From assembly GCA_029265815.1 (NCBI GenBank), contig JAJUGU010000004.1, positions 62,001 to 126,000 of the forward strand: a stretch of DNA of 64,000 nt, given 5' to 3'. Under the pieces are notes generated by a model. The model was not told the DNA's origin. It saw nothing but the letters and a program-made list of their open reading frames with translations, and ran no database searches. The position numbers and the translations under genes were made by a program. This DNA is from Anaerolineaceae bacterium. Lineage in GTDB: Bacteria > Chloroflexota > Anaerolineae > Anaerolineales > Anaerolineaceae. Of the stretch, positions 18,539 to 27,959 are shown in pieces (positions within the stretch are counted from its first letter, which is position 1; every line of letters starts with the position of its first letter).

Positions 18539-19297
18539 ATGCGCGAAGAAACGCTTCAAAGACTAAGAACAATCAACAAAGAATTTTACCAGAGATTCGG
18601 TGAAGCCTTTGCCGAGACGCGCCGTCGCATTCAACCCGGTGTGGCCCGCGCGTTGGAAGAGTGGATCACAGGCGGCCACTGGTTGGATATTGGCTGCGGC
18701 AGTGGAACTCTCTCACAGGCCTGGATCAAACGCTGTCTGACCGGTTCTTATACCGGCATCGATTTCAGTCAGCCGTTGCTGCATGAAGCACGAAAGTTGC
18801 TTGAAGCCAATCCACCACGGCAGGGACTGGTGATAACATTTCAGCAATTGGACCTGATGAATGAGAACTGGGCAGAATGCTATAAACCAATGGCTTATGA
18901 TGGTGTGCTGGCTTTTGCTGTGCTACACCACATTCCCGGGTCGGCAGCGAGGATGAGTTTATTGCGACAGGCCACGACGCTGATCAAACCCGGTGGTCTG
19001 TTCATCCATTCAGAGTGGCAGTTCCAGCACAGTCCGAAACTGATGGCTCGCGTTCAGCCCTGGAGCAAAGTTAACCTGCGCAATGAAGACGTGGATGTCG
19101 GTGACACACTGCTTGACTGGCGTCATGAAGCGACCGGCGGAGAAAAAGGGTATGGTCTGCGCTATGTGCATCTCTTTTCGAGAGAAGAATTGCAAGAGAT
19201 GGCAGACGCCTGTGGGTTCGAGATCGTGCAGGAATATGAATCTGATGGCGCGGGTGAAAGGCTGGGGCTGTACCAGGTCTGGCGAAAACTCAAATAA
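18539..19297 (+). CDS. class I SAM-dependent methyltransferase, Trm9/ALKBH8-like
   Basis: LDIGCGSGTLSQ motif I; AVLHHIPGSAARMSLLRQATTLIKPGG; C-terminal GLRYVHLFSREELQEMADACGFEIVQEY. Start ATG 18539 in track ORF 18362..19297. Confidence 0.75.
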   Translation: MREETLQRLRTINKEFYQRFGEAFAETRRRIQPGVARALEEWITGGHWLDIGCGSGTLSQAWIKRCLTGSYTGIDFSQPLLHEARKLLEANPPRQGLVITFQQLDLMNENWAECYKPMAYDGVLAFAVLHHIPGSAARMSLLRQATTLIKPGGLFIHSEWQFQHSPKLMARVQPWSKVNLRNEDVDVGDTLLDWRHEATGGEKGYGLRYVHLFSREELQEMADACGFEIVQEYESDGAGERLGLYQVWRKLK

Positions 19298-19319
19298 ACC
19301 CGATCTTCAAAATTCAGTA

Positions 19320-19703
19320 TTAAACTGTTTTCCCTGTCAATTCTCCACGCAGACGGCTGCGCGCCTGGCTGAGGTGATAATTTACCGCCCGGCGAGATAC
19401 CCCCAGCATGGCGGCTATTTCAAGGCTGGTAAAACCCCTCGCTGAAAGTTCAAAAACCTGCCTCTGTCTGCGCGTCAAACCGGTAACCGTATCATGTTTT
19501 TGAGCACGGTTTATTGCCCGCTGCGGAGCGACAATCACGGTGCTGTTCAGCTGGCAGGCGGTTAATTTACCCGGCGGACCATCCCGCAATACCGGCAGCG
19601 GCCTCATCCCCGCGTTAACGGCTGTAACCAGCTCGGCAGGTGTTAGATCAACATGCAGTTGGATAACTGTTGCGTCATCGGGCAAATAAAGCAGGCGGGT
19701 CAT
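19320..19703 (-). CDS. LuxR-type HTH transcriptional regulator
   Basis: LTRRQRQVFELSARGFTSLEIAAMLGVSRRAVNYHLSQARSRL; probable start MTRLLYLP at 19703 (track ORF to 19715). Confidence 0.75.
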   Translation of the reverse strand: MTRLLYLPDDATVIQLHVDLTPAELVTAVNAGMRPLPVLRDGPPGKLTACQLNSTVIVAPQRAINRAQKHDTVTGLTRRQRQVFELSARGFTSLEIAAMLGVSRRAVNYHLSQARSRLRGELTGKTV

Positions 19704-19830
19704 GGCTGACTCCATCGCATGTAAAGGGGAATAATTGTGAAACCCTTACACAACTTATGTAGAACATTCATTCTATATTTTAGATTAAAAATCAGGAAAG
19801 TCAAGGTGTCAATCATTCCTTTGAATGAGG

Positions 19831-19858
19831 TTGACCATTGCAGACCATTCTGTATAAT
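19831..19858 (+). promoter_or_regulatory. sigma70-type promoter
   Basis: TTGACC (19831-19836), 16-bp spacer, TATAAT (19853-19858). Confidence 0.55.
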
Positions 19859-19903
19859 TCTTCTAATAATTAACAAGTTTGATCGTTCAGCAAGGAACAA
19901 ACC

Positions 19904-20338
19904 ATGCAGGAAAAAATGCAGCACAGCACTCAGCAGGCAAATGACAAAAAATGGACACTCCTGGTGATTGGTATTGCTGTCGGCATATTGGTCACTCTAT
20001 GTAGTATTGCTGGAATTGCTGGAACTTTGTTTTTTATTAAGAATTCTGAAATCCGTGAGACAGAAAGCGTCGAACTGGACGCAAAAGTGATTCTTACTGT
20101 TGATAAAGACGGTTGCGGAGTCGAACGCAGTGAGGTGTTGGGCAGCACGCCGGTATCATCGCTCACCTGGGTCATCGTAGACGGGGCTGGTTACAGTATC
20201 CTCGAGCGAAACGCGGAAGAGGAATACAAGTATCGCTACTATCAGCCAGGACAATACACGGTATATATTAACGCCTGGTATGATGGCCGTTACCATCAGA
20301 TCAGCAACGAAGTCACCATCACTTGCAGTCCAAAGTAA
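19904..20338 (+). CDS. membrane-anchored hypothetical protein with Ig/PKD-like ectodomain
   Basis: Single N-terminal TM; extracytoplasmic beta-rich tail (YQPGQYTVYINAWYDGRYHQISNEVTITC). Confidence 0.6.
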   Translation: MQEKMQHSTQQANDKKWTLLVIGIAVGILVTLCSIAGIAGTLFFIKNSEIRETESVELDAKVILTVDKDGCGVERSEVLGSTPVSSLTWVIVDGAGYSILERNAEEEYKYRYYQPGQYTVYINAWYDGRYHQISNEVTITCSPK

Positions 20339-20383
20339 AGTTCCAAAATACCTGTTACTGTTGCGAAATAACAGAAATAATTT

Positions 20384-21844
20384 CTAGAAGGGACCAAATC
20401 CGATCAGAGATCCCAGCCACAAGAAGAGAGCAACCAGCGGGAAGATCGCCAGCCACAATTTGGCAGTAAATTTCATCCACTTTGTGTAACTGACCGATGC
20501 CAGGCCAAGGCTGATCAAGAGAATGGCATTTGTGGGATACGCCAGATTGGTGAAACCGTCGCCAAAACAGTAGGCGGTAACTGCCAGTTGGCGCGTTACG
20601 CCCACCAGATCAGCAAGCGGAAGAAGAATGGGCATCATCAACACCGCCTTCGCGCCTGCTGAAGCGACGAAGAACTCCACAACCAGCGCCAGCACAAATA
20701 TGATCATGACTGCTGCAAAGGGTGATGTATCTGCCAGAGCACTTGATGCACCATGCAAAATCGTGTCGATCACCTTGCCGTTGGTGACGATATGTTTTGG
20801 GCTGGCAGCCATCAAAATCATTGGAATGCCAGGAGCCATTCCCAGCAGCCCCTCTTTGAGCGCACCACCGATCACTCTGCCCGGTGTGCCTGAAATGAAG
20901 CCCGCGGCCAGTCCTCCAACAAAGAACAGGATGCCGACGATCGGCAGTGCATAATCCGACAGGAAAGAGAGAGAAGAATTCTCCGAAAGGAATGGGCTGG
21001 AAACAAGAACAACGATAATGAGCAGCATGAACCCGGCGAACCACAGTGCCGCCTTGCCAATTTTTGAACTGGAAGAATTCGAATCAAGCTGAAATGGAGC
21101 GACCGGATTTCGTCCAGCCCCATCTTTCTCGTAAACTATAGAAGAGGCAGGATTCCGGTCGATGCGGTGCGCGTATCCCAGCAAGAAGAGAATCAGGATT
21201 GCATAAAATACTGCAAAAACTGGAAGGCGCAGCAGCGCACCCGAAAACAACGGGAGCCCGGCCAGTCTCTGTGCCACGCCAATAGTGAAGGGATTGGTGA
21301 TGGCGGCTGAAAAACCAATATTACACGCCAAGACGCTCATTCCAAGCCCCACAAGTGCATCCCAGCCAAGAGAGTATGAAAGCGCGATGATCAGCGGAAC
21401 CAGGGGGATGAGTTCTTCCAGTAACCCAAAGAAACCACCCAGAATCATGAAGAAGAGCGAAAGAACCGCCAGCAGCAGATATTTGCGTGAGCCGAATTTT
21501 TGCACGATCTTGTTCAACCCGGCATTAAGGATGCCGCTTTTTTGAAGCACAGCAAATGCCCCGCTGACCAGCAGGATGAACACGATGATAGTGATGAGGA
21601 TCAAGTTATCTTCACCCCACAATACTTCTATCGGTGCGGTGAACCAGCGCCAGATGGGATAATTGGGACGGGTAATGGTCTGATAATCGCTGATCACCGT
21701 ACGGCCGTTTTCAATAGTACGCTGGTAGCTTCCTGCCGGCAGCACGCGGGTTAATAAACCAGCAGCAATGATCAACAGCAGCAGGATCAGTACCGATTGG
21801 ATAAATACTTTTTTGCCGATCTGTGCTCCTGCTTTCTGTTCCAT
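20384..21844 (-). CDS. YfcC/DcuC-family transporter
   Basis: About 12 TM segments; LVPLIIALSYSLGWDALVGLGMSVLACNIGFSAAITNPFTIGVAQ and GDGFTNLAYPTNAILLISLGLA motifs. Confidence 0.8.
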   Translation of the reverse strand: MEQKAGAQIGKKVFIQSVLILLLLIIAAGLLTRVLPAGSYQRTIENGRTVISDYQTITRPNYPIWRWFTAPIEVLWGEDNLILITIIVFILLVSGAFAVLQKSGILNAGLNKIVQKFGSRKYLLLAVLSLFFMILGGFFGLLEELIPLVPLIIALSYSLGWDALVGLGMSVLACNIGFSAAITNPFTIGVAQRLAGLPLFSGALLRLPVFAVFYAILILFLLGYAHRIDRNPASSIVYEKDGAGRNPVAPFQLDSNSSSSKIGKAALWFAGFMLLIIVVLVSSPFLSENSSLSFLSDYALPIVGILFFVGGLAAGFISGTPGRVIGGALKEGLLGMAPGIPMILMAASPKHIVTNGKVIDTILHGASSALADTSPFAAVMIIFVLALVVEFFVASAGAKAVLMMPILLPLADLVGVTRQLAVTAYCFGDGFTNLAYPTNAILLISLGLASVSYTKWMKFTAKLWLAIFPLVALFLWLGSLIGFGPF

Positions 21845-21969
21845 GTTTACTCCTTTTTACCGAACTATCTGATTTTAGAATACAGTTTAGAATCAGGTTG
21901 AAAAGCTGTCAACCGTTTTGCGTTATTCAACGCCTGCTGGTATATTTAGAGTATGGTGGAATATCACCC

Positions 21970-22695
21970 ATGAACCACGCGATCAGCGCAGTTACAACTC
22001 TTGAAGGTCAGAAGATCTCCTATCAGATCGTGCAATCCAAGCGGGCGCGCCGGATGCGCATCACCGTATCCAGCCGCGGCGTAACCGTCACATTGCCTTA
22101 TGGCCTAAAGATCGTAGAAGCAGAGCGCATGATCCAGCAAAATTCCAGCTGGATACTGGAGCAACTTAAACGTGTCTCGAAAAGTGCAACTGCAAACAGC
22201 GTGCTCCCGGTGGATGTGGTGCTGTTGCGCGGTAAACCGTATAAGATCGAAATCATCGAAGAAATCCAGCGCGCATCGCGCATTCATATTTCAGAAGGAC
22301 GGGAAAAATTGCTGGCGCGGGTGCCGGCGGGCAGCAAACAGTCTCCACGCAGCCTGGTGGAACCGTGGCTCAAACAGCAGGCCAGAAAAGAAATCGAAGC
22401 CATTGTAAACCAACAGGCAGTACGCATGAACCTGCGGGTCAATTCCATTTCCATCCGCGATCAACGCACGCGCTGGGGCAGCTGCTCTAGCAAAGGCAAC
22501 CTCTCCTTCAACTGGCGTCTGGTGATGGCTCCCCCAGCCGTCCTTGAATATGTGGTGATTCACGAACTGGCGCACATGCGCCAACCCAACCACTCCCCGG
22601 CATTCTGGAATGTGGTAGCGCAGTATGCTCCCAATTATAAAATTCTCCGCCAATGGCTGCGAAAAAACGCGGCCGCTTTGCGGCCCGGTGAGTGA
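21970..22695 (+). CDS. YgjP/DUF45-type metal-dependent hydrolase
   Basis: RWGSCSSKGNLSFNWRLVMAPPAVLEYVVIHELAHMRQPNHSPAFW signature; start ATG 21970. Confidence 0.9.
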   Translation: MNHAISAVTTLEGQKISYQIVQSKRARRMRITVSSRGVTVTLPYGLKIVEAERMIQQNSSWILEQLKRVSKSATANSVLPVDVVLLRGKPYKIEIIEEIQRASRIHISEGREKLLARVPAGSKQSPRSLVEPWLKQQARKEIEAIVNQQAVRMNLRVNSISIRDQRTRWGSCSSKGNLSFNWRLVMAPPAVLEYVVIHELAHMRQPNHSPAFWNVVAQYAPNYKILRQWLRKNAAALRPGE

Positions 22696-22726
22696 AGCAA
22701 ACACTGAAACAGGTATAATAAAAATT

Positions 22727-23746
22727 ATGGAATTTAAACTTCATTCTGATTTCCCGCTCGATCTTGAACACGAATGGAATGAACTTCTTAAAGAAAGCAT
22801 CACTCACGTTCCTTTTCTGCGTTTCGAATACCTGATAGACTGGTGGTCAACACGCGGTGGAGGGGAGTGGCCGGATGGTTCACGGCTGGCGATCATCACC
22901 GCGCATGAAGGCGCGCGCCTGGTTGGGATCGCCCCATTCTTCATTGCCGTCCATGAAGACGAACTGCGGCTATTACTGCTCGGCAGCATCGACATTAGCG
23001 ATTACCTGGATGTGATCTGCCGAAAAGATGACCTGCTGCCATTCATGTCCAACCTGATGAGTTTTATTAAAACCAACCTGGTAGATGTTGAGGGCATTAA
23101 AAAAATCGATCTTTACAATCTGTGCGACGATTCACCAACGATTGCTGCGCTGGAAACGATTGCGGATGAGATGGATCTAAAATTTGAAAGCAAACGCCTG
23201 CAGCATTCGCCATATATTCCCCTGCCCGGAGATTGGGACACCTATCTAGAGCAGCTCAATAAGAAACAGCGGCATGAAATCCGGCGCAAGATGCGCCGTG
23301 CTTCCGAAGGTGAAACCCCGATCGAATTGTACATCACCGAAGAAGCCGGAAAGCTGGAAGATGATATGGACGACTTCCTTGACTTAATGGAACAGGATCC
23401 AGAAAAAGAGGATTTCCTGTCTCCATTGATGCGCGACCAGATGAAAGCGGTCATGCGCTGCGCTTTTGCCAATGGCTGCCTGCAGCTCGCATTTTTACTG
23501 GTGGGAGGTCAGAAAGCCGCGGGCTGTGTCAGTTTTGATTATCTAAACCGCATCTGGGTTTACAATTCAGGAATCAACCGCCATTACATAGCATACTCCC
23601 CCGGCTGGGTATTGCTGGGGCATTTGCTCAAGTGGGCAAACGAGCACGGCCGCGAGGAATTTGATTTCATGCGCGGCAATGAAGATTACAAATATAAATT
23701 CGGAGCCGTAGACAGGTTTGTCCTCAGAGCAACCGTGGAATTCTAA
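22727..23746 (+). CDS. GNAT acetyltransferase, CelD/BioF2-like
   Basis: Start ATG 22727; FLRFEYLIDWWSTRG, AAGCVSFDYLNRIWVYNSGINRHYIAYSPGWVLLGHLLKWANEHGREEFDFMRGNEDYKYKFGA. Confidence 0.8.
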   Translation: MEFKLHSDFPLDLEHEWNELLKESITHVPFLRFEYLIDWWSTRGGGEWPDGSRLAIITAHEGARLVGIAPFFIAVHEDELRLLLLGSIDISDYLDVICRKDDLLPFMSNLMSFIKTNLVDVEGIKKIDLYNLCDDSPTIAALETIADEMDLKFESKRLQHSPYIPLPGDWDTYLEQLNKKQRHEIRRKMRRASEGETPIELYITEEAGKLEDDMDDFLDLMEQDPEKEDFLSPLMRDQMKAVMRCAFANGCLQLAFLLVGGQKAAGCVSFDYLNRIWVYNSGINRHYIAYSPGWVLLGHLLKWANEHGREEFDFMRGNEDYKYKFGAVDRFVLRATVEF

Positions 23747-23773
23747 AAGAGCGTCCGTAAAGGACGCTCTTTT
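23745..23773 (+). terminator. intrinsic terminator
   Basis: AAAAGAGCGTCC GTAA GGACGCTCTTTT. Confidence 0.8.
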
Positions 23774-23782
23774 CATCTTTTT

Positions 23783-25270
23783 TTAATAGTCAGACTCTTC
23801 TTTCGTTCCCCATCGCTGGATCAGGTTATAGAAGTATTTCACCATGATGGCCAGAGCATCGACAGACAACCGTTCATTAATCCCATGCACTCCCTCAAGA
23901 TCTTCTTTGTTCATCACGCATGGAGAATAGCGGTAAACTCGCGATGAAATTTCAGTAAAGTGGTAAGCGTCGGTACCCCCCAGCATGACGTATGGAGCAG
24001 ATACTGCACCATTAAAAAACTCGTCGTTCAATGCTGCCAAATGTCTGTAATTGGTGCAATCTGTATCAGAAACGGGCGAGGGTTCTCGCGAGGTTCCGGC
24101 TACGGGTTCAAAACTAACGCGCTCGTCATCGATGATTTTACGCACCCGCTCGCACACACTGGCAATGCTCTCCCCTGGCAGAATTCTAAAATTGACCACC
24201 GCTTCAGCAAGCCCAGGGAGCACATTATCTTTAACGCCGCCATGAATGATCGTGGGGGCAATCGTCGTGTGTATAGAAGCCGCGGTTTCAGGATCTGAGG
24301 CAAGTCTACGCCGGATGATGCCCCTGAAGAGCCACAGGTTGGCAAAAGCGATCTGCATAACTGGAGCGGCTACTGGACTTAATCCCTTGAACATAGGCAG
24401 CACCGCTTTGACCCTGTACGGGAAAGGATGCGCCTGCAGCCTATCAATAGCACGACAGAGAATACCAATGGCTGTCTCACGTGTGGGGGTGGAGGAATGT
24501 CCGCCTTTTGCCTCAACTTTAAACCTCAACGAGAGGTATCCTTTCTCGGCAACCCCAATCGTGGCTGCATACCCCTTGATACCGGGTATGATCCCATCAT
24601 ATACGCATCCCCCTTCATCAAGCACTGCCTGCAGGTGTATTCCCTTTTCCTGCAGATGCTTCACAACCTTAACCGCCCCGGTACCCAGCACTTCTTCGTC
24701 ATGTCCAAAAGCCAGGATAACCGTTCGTTCAGGTTGAAACTTATTCTTAAGCAGGTTTTCTATTGCGTCCAGAACAGCGATCATCTGGCATTTAATATCC
24801 TGCGTTCCGCGCCCCCAGATGTACCCATCTGCGATTTTGCCAGAGAATGGAGGATATGTCCACTGGTCAAGAGTATGGCTGTCTGCTGGAACGACATCCT
24901 GATGAGCCATGAAGGCTACCGGCTCGAGGGCGGGATTTCTCCCTTTCCAGGTGTAAAGCAAGCTGTAATTATCAATCAATTCTCTGGTCAAAGTTTTATG
25001 CACCAGTGGGTACATTTCCTCCAGCCTGGCGTGCAGCTCACGAAAATGTGCAGCTACATTTTTGGTCGAATCTTCATGTGAAATGGTTTCGATCTGCACC
25101 ACTGTTGATAGGTGTGTGGCAGGGATCAACGGATCAAGCTCGAGCTCCGGTACGCTCGATTCGAATGTGGGGTAAGCCTGGTCGGAACTGCGGGCGAACA
25201 TCACAGTACGGATAAGGATGAAAGCTGCAGCCAGCAGCAAAAGCGCGACAATGATGATTGCATAAGTCAT
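23783..25270 (-). CDS. M20-family metallopeptidase
   Basis: AHQDVVPAD, WGRGTQDIKCQMIAVLDAIE, GHDEEVLG, MLGGTDAYHF metal/dimerisation motifs. Confidence 0.88.
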   Translation of the reverse strand: MTYAIIIVALLLLAAAFILIRTVMFARSSDQAYPTFESSVPELELDPLIPATHLSTVVQIETISHEDSTKNVAAHFRELHARLEEMYPLVHKTLTRELIDNYSLLYTWKGRNPALEPVAFMAHQDVVPADSHTLDQWTYPPFSGKIADGYIWGRGTQDIKCQMIAVLDAIENLLKNKFQPERTVILAFGHDEEVLGTGAVKVVKHLQEKGIHLQAVLDEGGCVYDGIIPGIKGYAATIGVAEKGYLSLRFKVEAKGGHSSTPTRETAIGILCRAIDRLQAHPFPYRVKAVLPMFKGLSPVAAPVMQIAFANLWLFRGIIRRRLASDPETAASIHTTIAPTIIHGGVKDNVLPGLAEAVVNFRILPGESIASVCERVRKIIDDERVSFEPVAGTSREPSPVSDTDCTNYRHLAALNDEFFNGAVSAPYVMLGGTDAYHFTEISSRVYRYSPCVMNKEDLEGVHGINERLSVDALAIMVKYFYNLIQRWGTKEESDY

Positions 25271-25380
25271 GGCAACCTCGATGATAATGGATTTTTTATT
25301 GAATGTTCAAATGTGAGCCTGGAAATGATTATAGCATTAGTAAAAAACTGAGTGACCGAACATTAGTGTAAGTGTCCGAT

Positions 25381-25418
25381 AAAAAAGATTCGGTCTGGAA
25401 TCCACAGATCCCAGACCT
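25381..25418 (-). terminator. intrinsic terminator
   Basis: GGTCTGG...CCAGACC with A6 on + strand (T6 on minus) downstream of the CBS gene. Confidence 0.6.
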
Positions 25419-25452
25419 CCTGGCAAATCAATCCACTCAATCATCTGTCACG

Positions 25453-25893
25453 TTAGAGCTTTATTTCCTCGCCCAGGATGAAGTTCTCCAATCCCTTAAT
25501 CAGTGTCTCTTTATCTTTGAGCATTGAAGTAACCACATCGCCGATTGACACCACGCCAATCACTGTTCCATTCTTCACCACTGGTAGATGACGGATATGT
25601 TTATCTGACATCTGCGCCAGGCAGGCTTCAACTGACTGTTCCGGTTCCACATAATAGACTTTTTCGGTCATCACTTTCTTTACGGCTGTGGATTCAGAAT
25701 TCCCCAGCAAGACGCCGCGCCGGGCGTAATCGCGTTCAGAAAAGATGCCCAGCACTTCCCCTTTTTCCATCACCAGCACTGCGCCGATTTTCTTTTCATC
25801 CATCAACCTGAGAGCATCCAGGATGGACGTGTGGGGAGGAACCCAGTAGACATGATGCCCCTTCTTGTCAAGGATCGATGCAACAGTTGCCAT
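25453..25893 (-). CDS. CBS-domain protein
   Basis: Two CBS repeats (LRLMDEKKIGAVLVMEKGEVLGIFSERDYARRG; ACLAQMSDKHIRHLPVVKNGTVIGVVSIGDVV). Confidence 0.88.
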   Translation of the reverse strand: MATVASILDKKGHHVYWVPPHTSILDALRLMDEKKIGAVLVMEKGEVLGIFSERDYARRGVLLGNSESTAVKKVMTEKVYYVEPEQSVEACLAQMSDKHIRHLPVVKNGTVIGVVSIGDVVTSMLKDKETLIKGLENFILGEEIKL

Positions 25894-25984
25894 TTTCAAC
25901 CTCCAATCAGAAAAGCATCCATATGGACTGCATATTAATAATATAGTGATTTCGCGCTGAATATCAACTACGAATGACCTACGC

Positions 25985-26014
25985 TTAACAAAGACCAGCC
26001 TGTTACACTGGCTG
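25985..26014 (-). terminator. intrinsic terminator-like hairpin
   Basis: CCAGCC...GGCTGG followed by TCTTTGTT on minus. Confidence 0.5.
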
Positions 26015-26060
26015 GAGAAGATAAAGTGGATTAGAGCAGAGAGTGTTCTTTGTTAACAAC

Positions 26061-26828
26061 TCACCGGGCGGCGAGGAACCTGCCAATCACTACTGCCACA
26101 AACAAACCGGCAGAAAGCAAGAATGCCCAAAACACCTCGTGCTTTGTGCGTACGTCTGCCAGTTCGTAGCCTCTGATCGTTGTTTGCAGCTTCAGCAGTG
26201 GCCCACCGATCCACGCGAAGACTGCACCACCAAAGAGACCCCCCAGGTGTCCCCAGTTATCAATATTGGGTTGAAGTCCAATAAGCAGGTTGACGATAAT
26301 GATCATTCCCAGATTCATCAACATACTGCGCGCGCGTGGACCATAGAGTTCACGGTTTTTATAAATGAATACCCCTTCGGCTGCCACAAGACCGAATACA
26401 GCGGTGGAAGCACCAATCGACGCGCTGTCGGTAAGCAGAAACGACAGGGTATTCCCGGCAAAACCGCTTACAAAATAAAGCAGCAGGAATTTCCAATGGC
26501 CGTAGTAACGCTCGAGCGATGTGCCAAGCGAGTAAAGCGCGTACATATTGAAGGCAATATGCAGCACACTTCCATGCAGAAACACCGGTGTGATCAGGCG
26601 CCACACCTCACCCTTCAGGATGAATACATTGATCTTACCGCCCAAAAGGAACGGCCAGTCATACCCGTTAGCCGAGAGAGACTCCGAAAGCATTTGCAGT
26701 CCATAGATGAGAATGGTAAAACCGACCAACACGTAGGTTGCGATCGGTTTCCCCGCAGGCAGCTTTACAGGGATTCTTACTGGTTCCTGCCGGGAAGGTT
26801 CCGTTGAATATTGTGAGGGCTCAGTCAT
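26061..26828 (-). CDS. rhomboid-family intramembrane serine protease
   Basis: WRLITPVFLHGSVLHIAFNMYALYSLG, GASTAVFGL (catalytic Ser), NWGHLGGLFGGAVF (His). Confidence 0.88.
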   Translation of the reverse strand: MTEPSQYSTEPSRQEPVRIPVKLPAGKPIATYVLVGFTILIYGLQMLSESLSANGYDWPFLLGGKINVFILKGEVWRLITPVFLHGSVLHIAFNMYALYSLGTSLERYYGHWKFLLLYFVSGFAGNTLSFLLTDSASIGASTAVFGLVAAEGVFIYKNRELYGPRARSMLMNLGMIIIVNLLIGLQPNIDNWGHLGGLFGGAVFAWIGGPLLKLQTTIRGYELADVRTKHEVFWAFLLSAGLFVAVVIGRFLAAR

Positions 26829-27451
26829 TCCAGTGGCTTTCTATGTGCTACCCGATGATGCTCGGCATTGATAATATCAATGATATCATTAGCAGCTTTA
26901 TCAATTTCACCTTCCGCATTGACCACAATGTAATCAAAAATATTGATCTGTGAAACTTCGTATTTGGCAGTTTCTATGCGGGTTTTAAGTTTTTCTTCTG
27001 TTTCAGTGTTGCGTCGTTTCAGTCTGTTTAACCATTCCTCAACCGTGCGCGGAACGAGGAAGATCACAACTGCCTGAGGGTAGAGCCTGCGCAGGGTTGC
27101 TGCTCCCTGGATATCCACCTTGGCGACTACATCCTTTCCGCTCTTCAACGCCTCTTCGACCTGTGAACGAGGGATGCCCTTATGTTCATCATAAACCATG
27201 GCATGTTCGATGAACTCCCCGTTCTTAATACGCTCCTCAAACTCGGCTGGAGGGTAAAAAAAGTAATCCCTGCCGTGAACCTCATCGGCGCGTGGCGGAC
27301 GGCTGGTTGCCGTGACCACAAAGTGCAGAGGAAGATTGCGGCTTTTCAGACATTTAATCACTGCATCTTTGCCTACCCCTGAAGTTCCTGAGATAACGAT
27401 CAATATGGGTTTAGGCTGGAGCAAATCAAATGATAGGGATTCCGTATTCAT
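26825..27451 (-). CDS. gmk: guanylate kinase
   Basis: ISGTSGVGKDAVIK P-loop, TATSRPPRADEVHGRDYFF, overlaps rhomboid start by 4 nt. Confidence 0.92.
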   Translation of the reverse strand: MNTESLSFDLLQPKPILIVISGTSGVGKDAVIKCLKSRNLPLHFVVTATSRPPRADEVHGRDYFFYPPAEFEERIKNGEFIEHAMVYDEHKGIPRSQVEEALKSGKDVVAKVDIQGAATLRRLYPQAVVIFLVPRTVEEWLNRLKRRNTETEEKLKTRIETAKYEVSQINIFDYIVVNAEGEIDKAANDIIDIINAEHHRVAHRKPLE

Positions 27452-27537
27452 GTGCTGTCCTTTTACTGCCGCGTGGTTTAATATAGTTCTTATAAGGCAA
27501 GATTATAATGTATTGTAACTATACCATAGAGGAAAAG

Positions 27538-27921
27538 ATGCCGGTTTACGATTTTCGCTGTCTCGAATGTCATCATAATTTCGCGGTTTCGCTGTCTTAT
27601 TCTGAATACGACCACCACGAAACAGCCTGCCCGCAATGCCAATCCAGGCGAATCGAGCGCATCATTCGCAAAGTTCGCATCACCCGTGGAGATCGCGGAC
27701 GTCTCGCATCAATGGCCGAAGACAGTAACCTGTCTGCGCTGGATAACGACCCCAGAACCCTTGGCCGCATGATGCGCGAAATGAAGAACGAAATCGGTGC
27801 CAACGATCTTCCCGGTGAATTCGACGAGGTGGTGGACCGCCTCGAAAAAGGCCAATCTCCTGAAGATATCGAAAGAGATTTACCTGACCTGGGTGGAGAC
27901 CCGGGCAGTTTAGAACCTTAA
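27538..27921 (+). CDS. FmdB-type zinc-ribbon protein
   Basis: MPVYDFRCLECHHNF...ACPQCQSRRIERIIRK; start ATG 27538. Confidence 0.85.
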   Translation: MPVYDFRCLECHHNFAVSLSYSEYDHHETACPQCQSRRIERIIRKVRITRGDRGRLASMAEDSNLSALDNDPRTLGRMMREMKNEIGANDLPGEFDEVVDRLEKGQSPEDIERDLPDLGGDPGSLEP

Positions 27922-27959
27922 TAAATTTATTGATTACGCTGGATTCCCACACAACTTTC

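Noticed and set aside
24428-25081. 217-aa plus-strand ORF opposite the M20 peptidase
   Set aside because: Antisense shadow ORF; no domain evidence.
26043-26807. 254-aa plus-strand ORF opposite the rhomboid gene
   Set aside because: Exactly antisense to a well-supported rhomboid protease; low-complexity composition and no recognisable domain.
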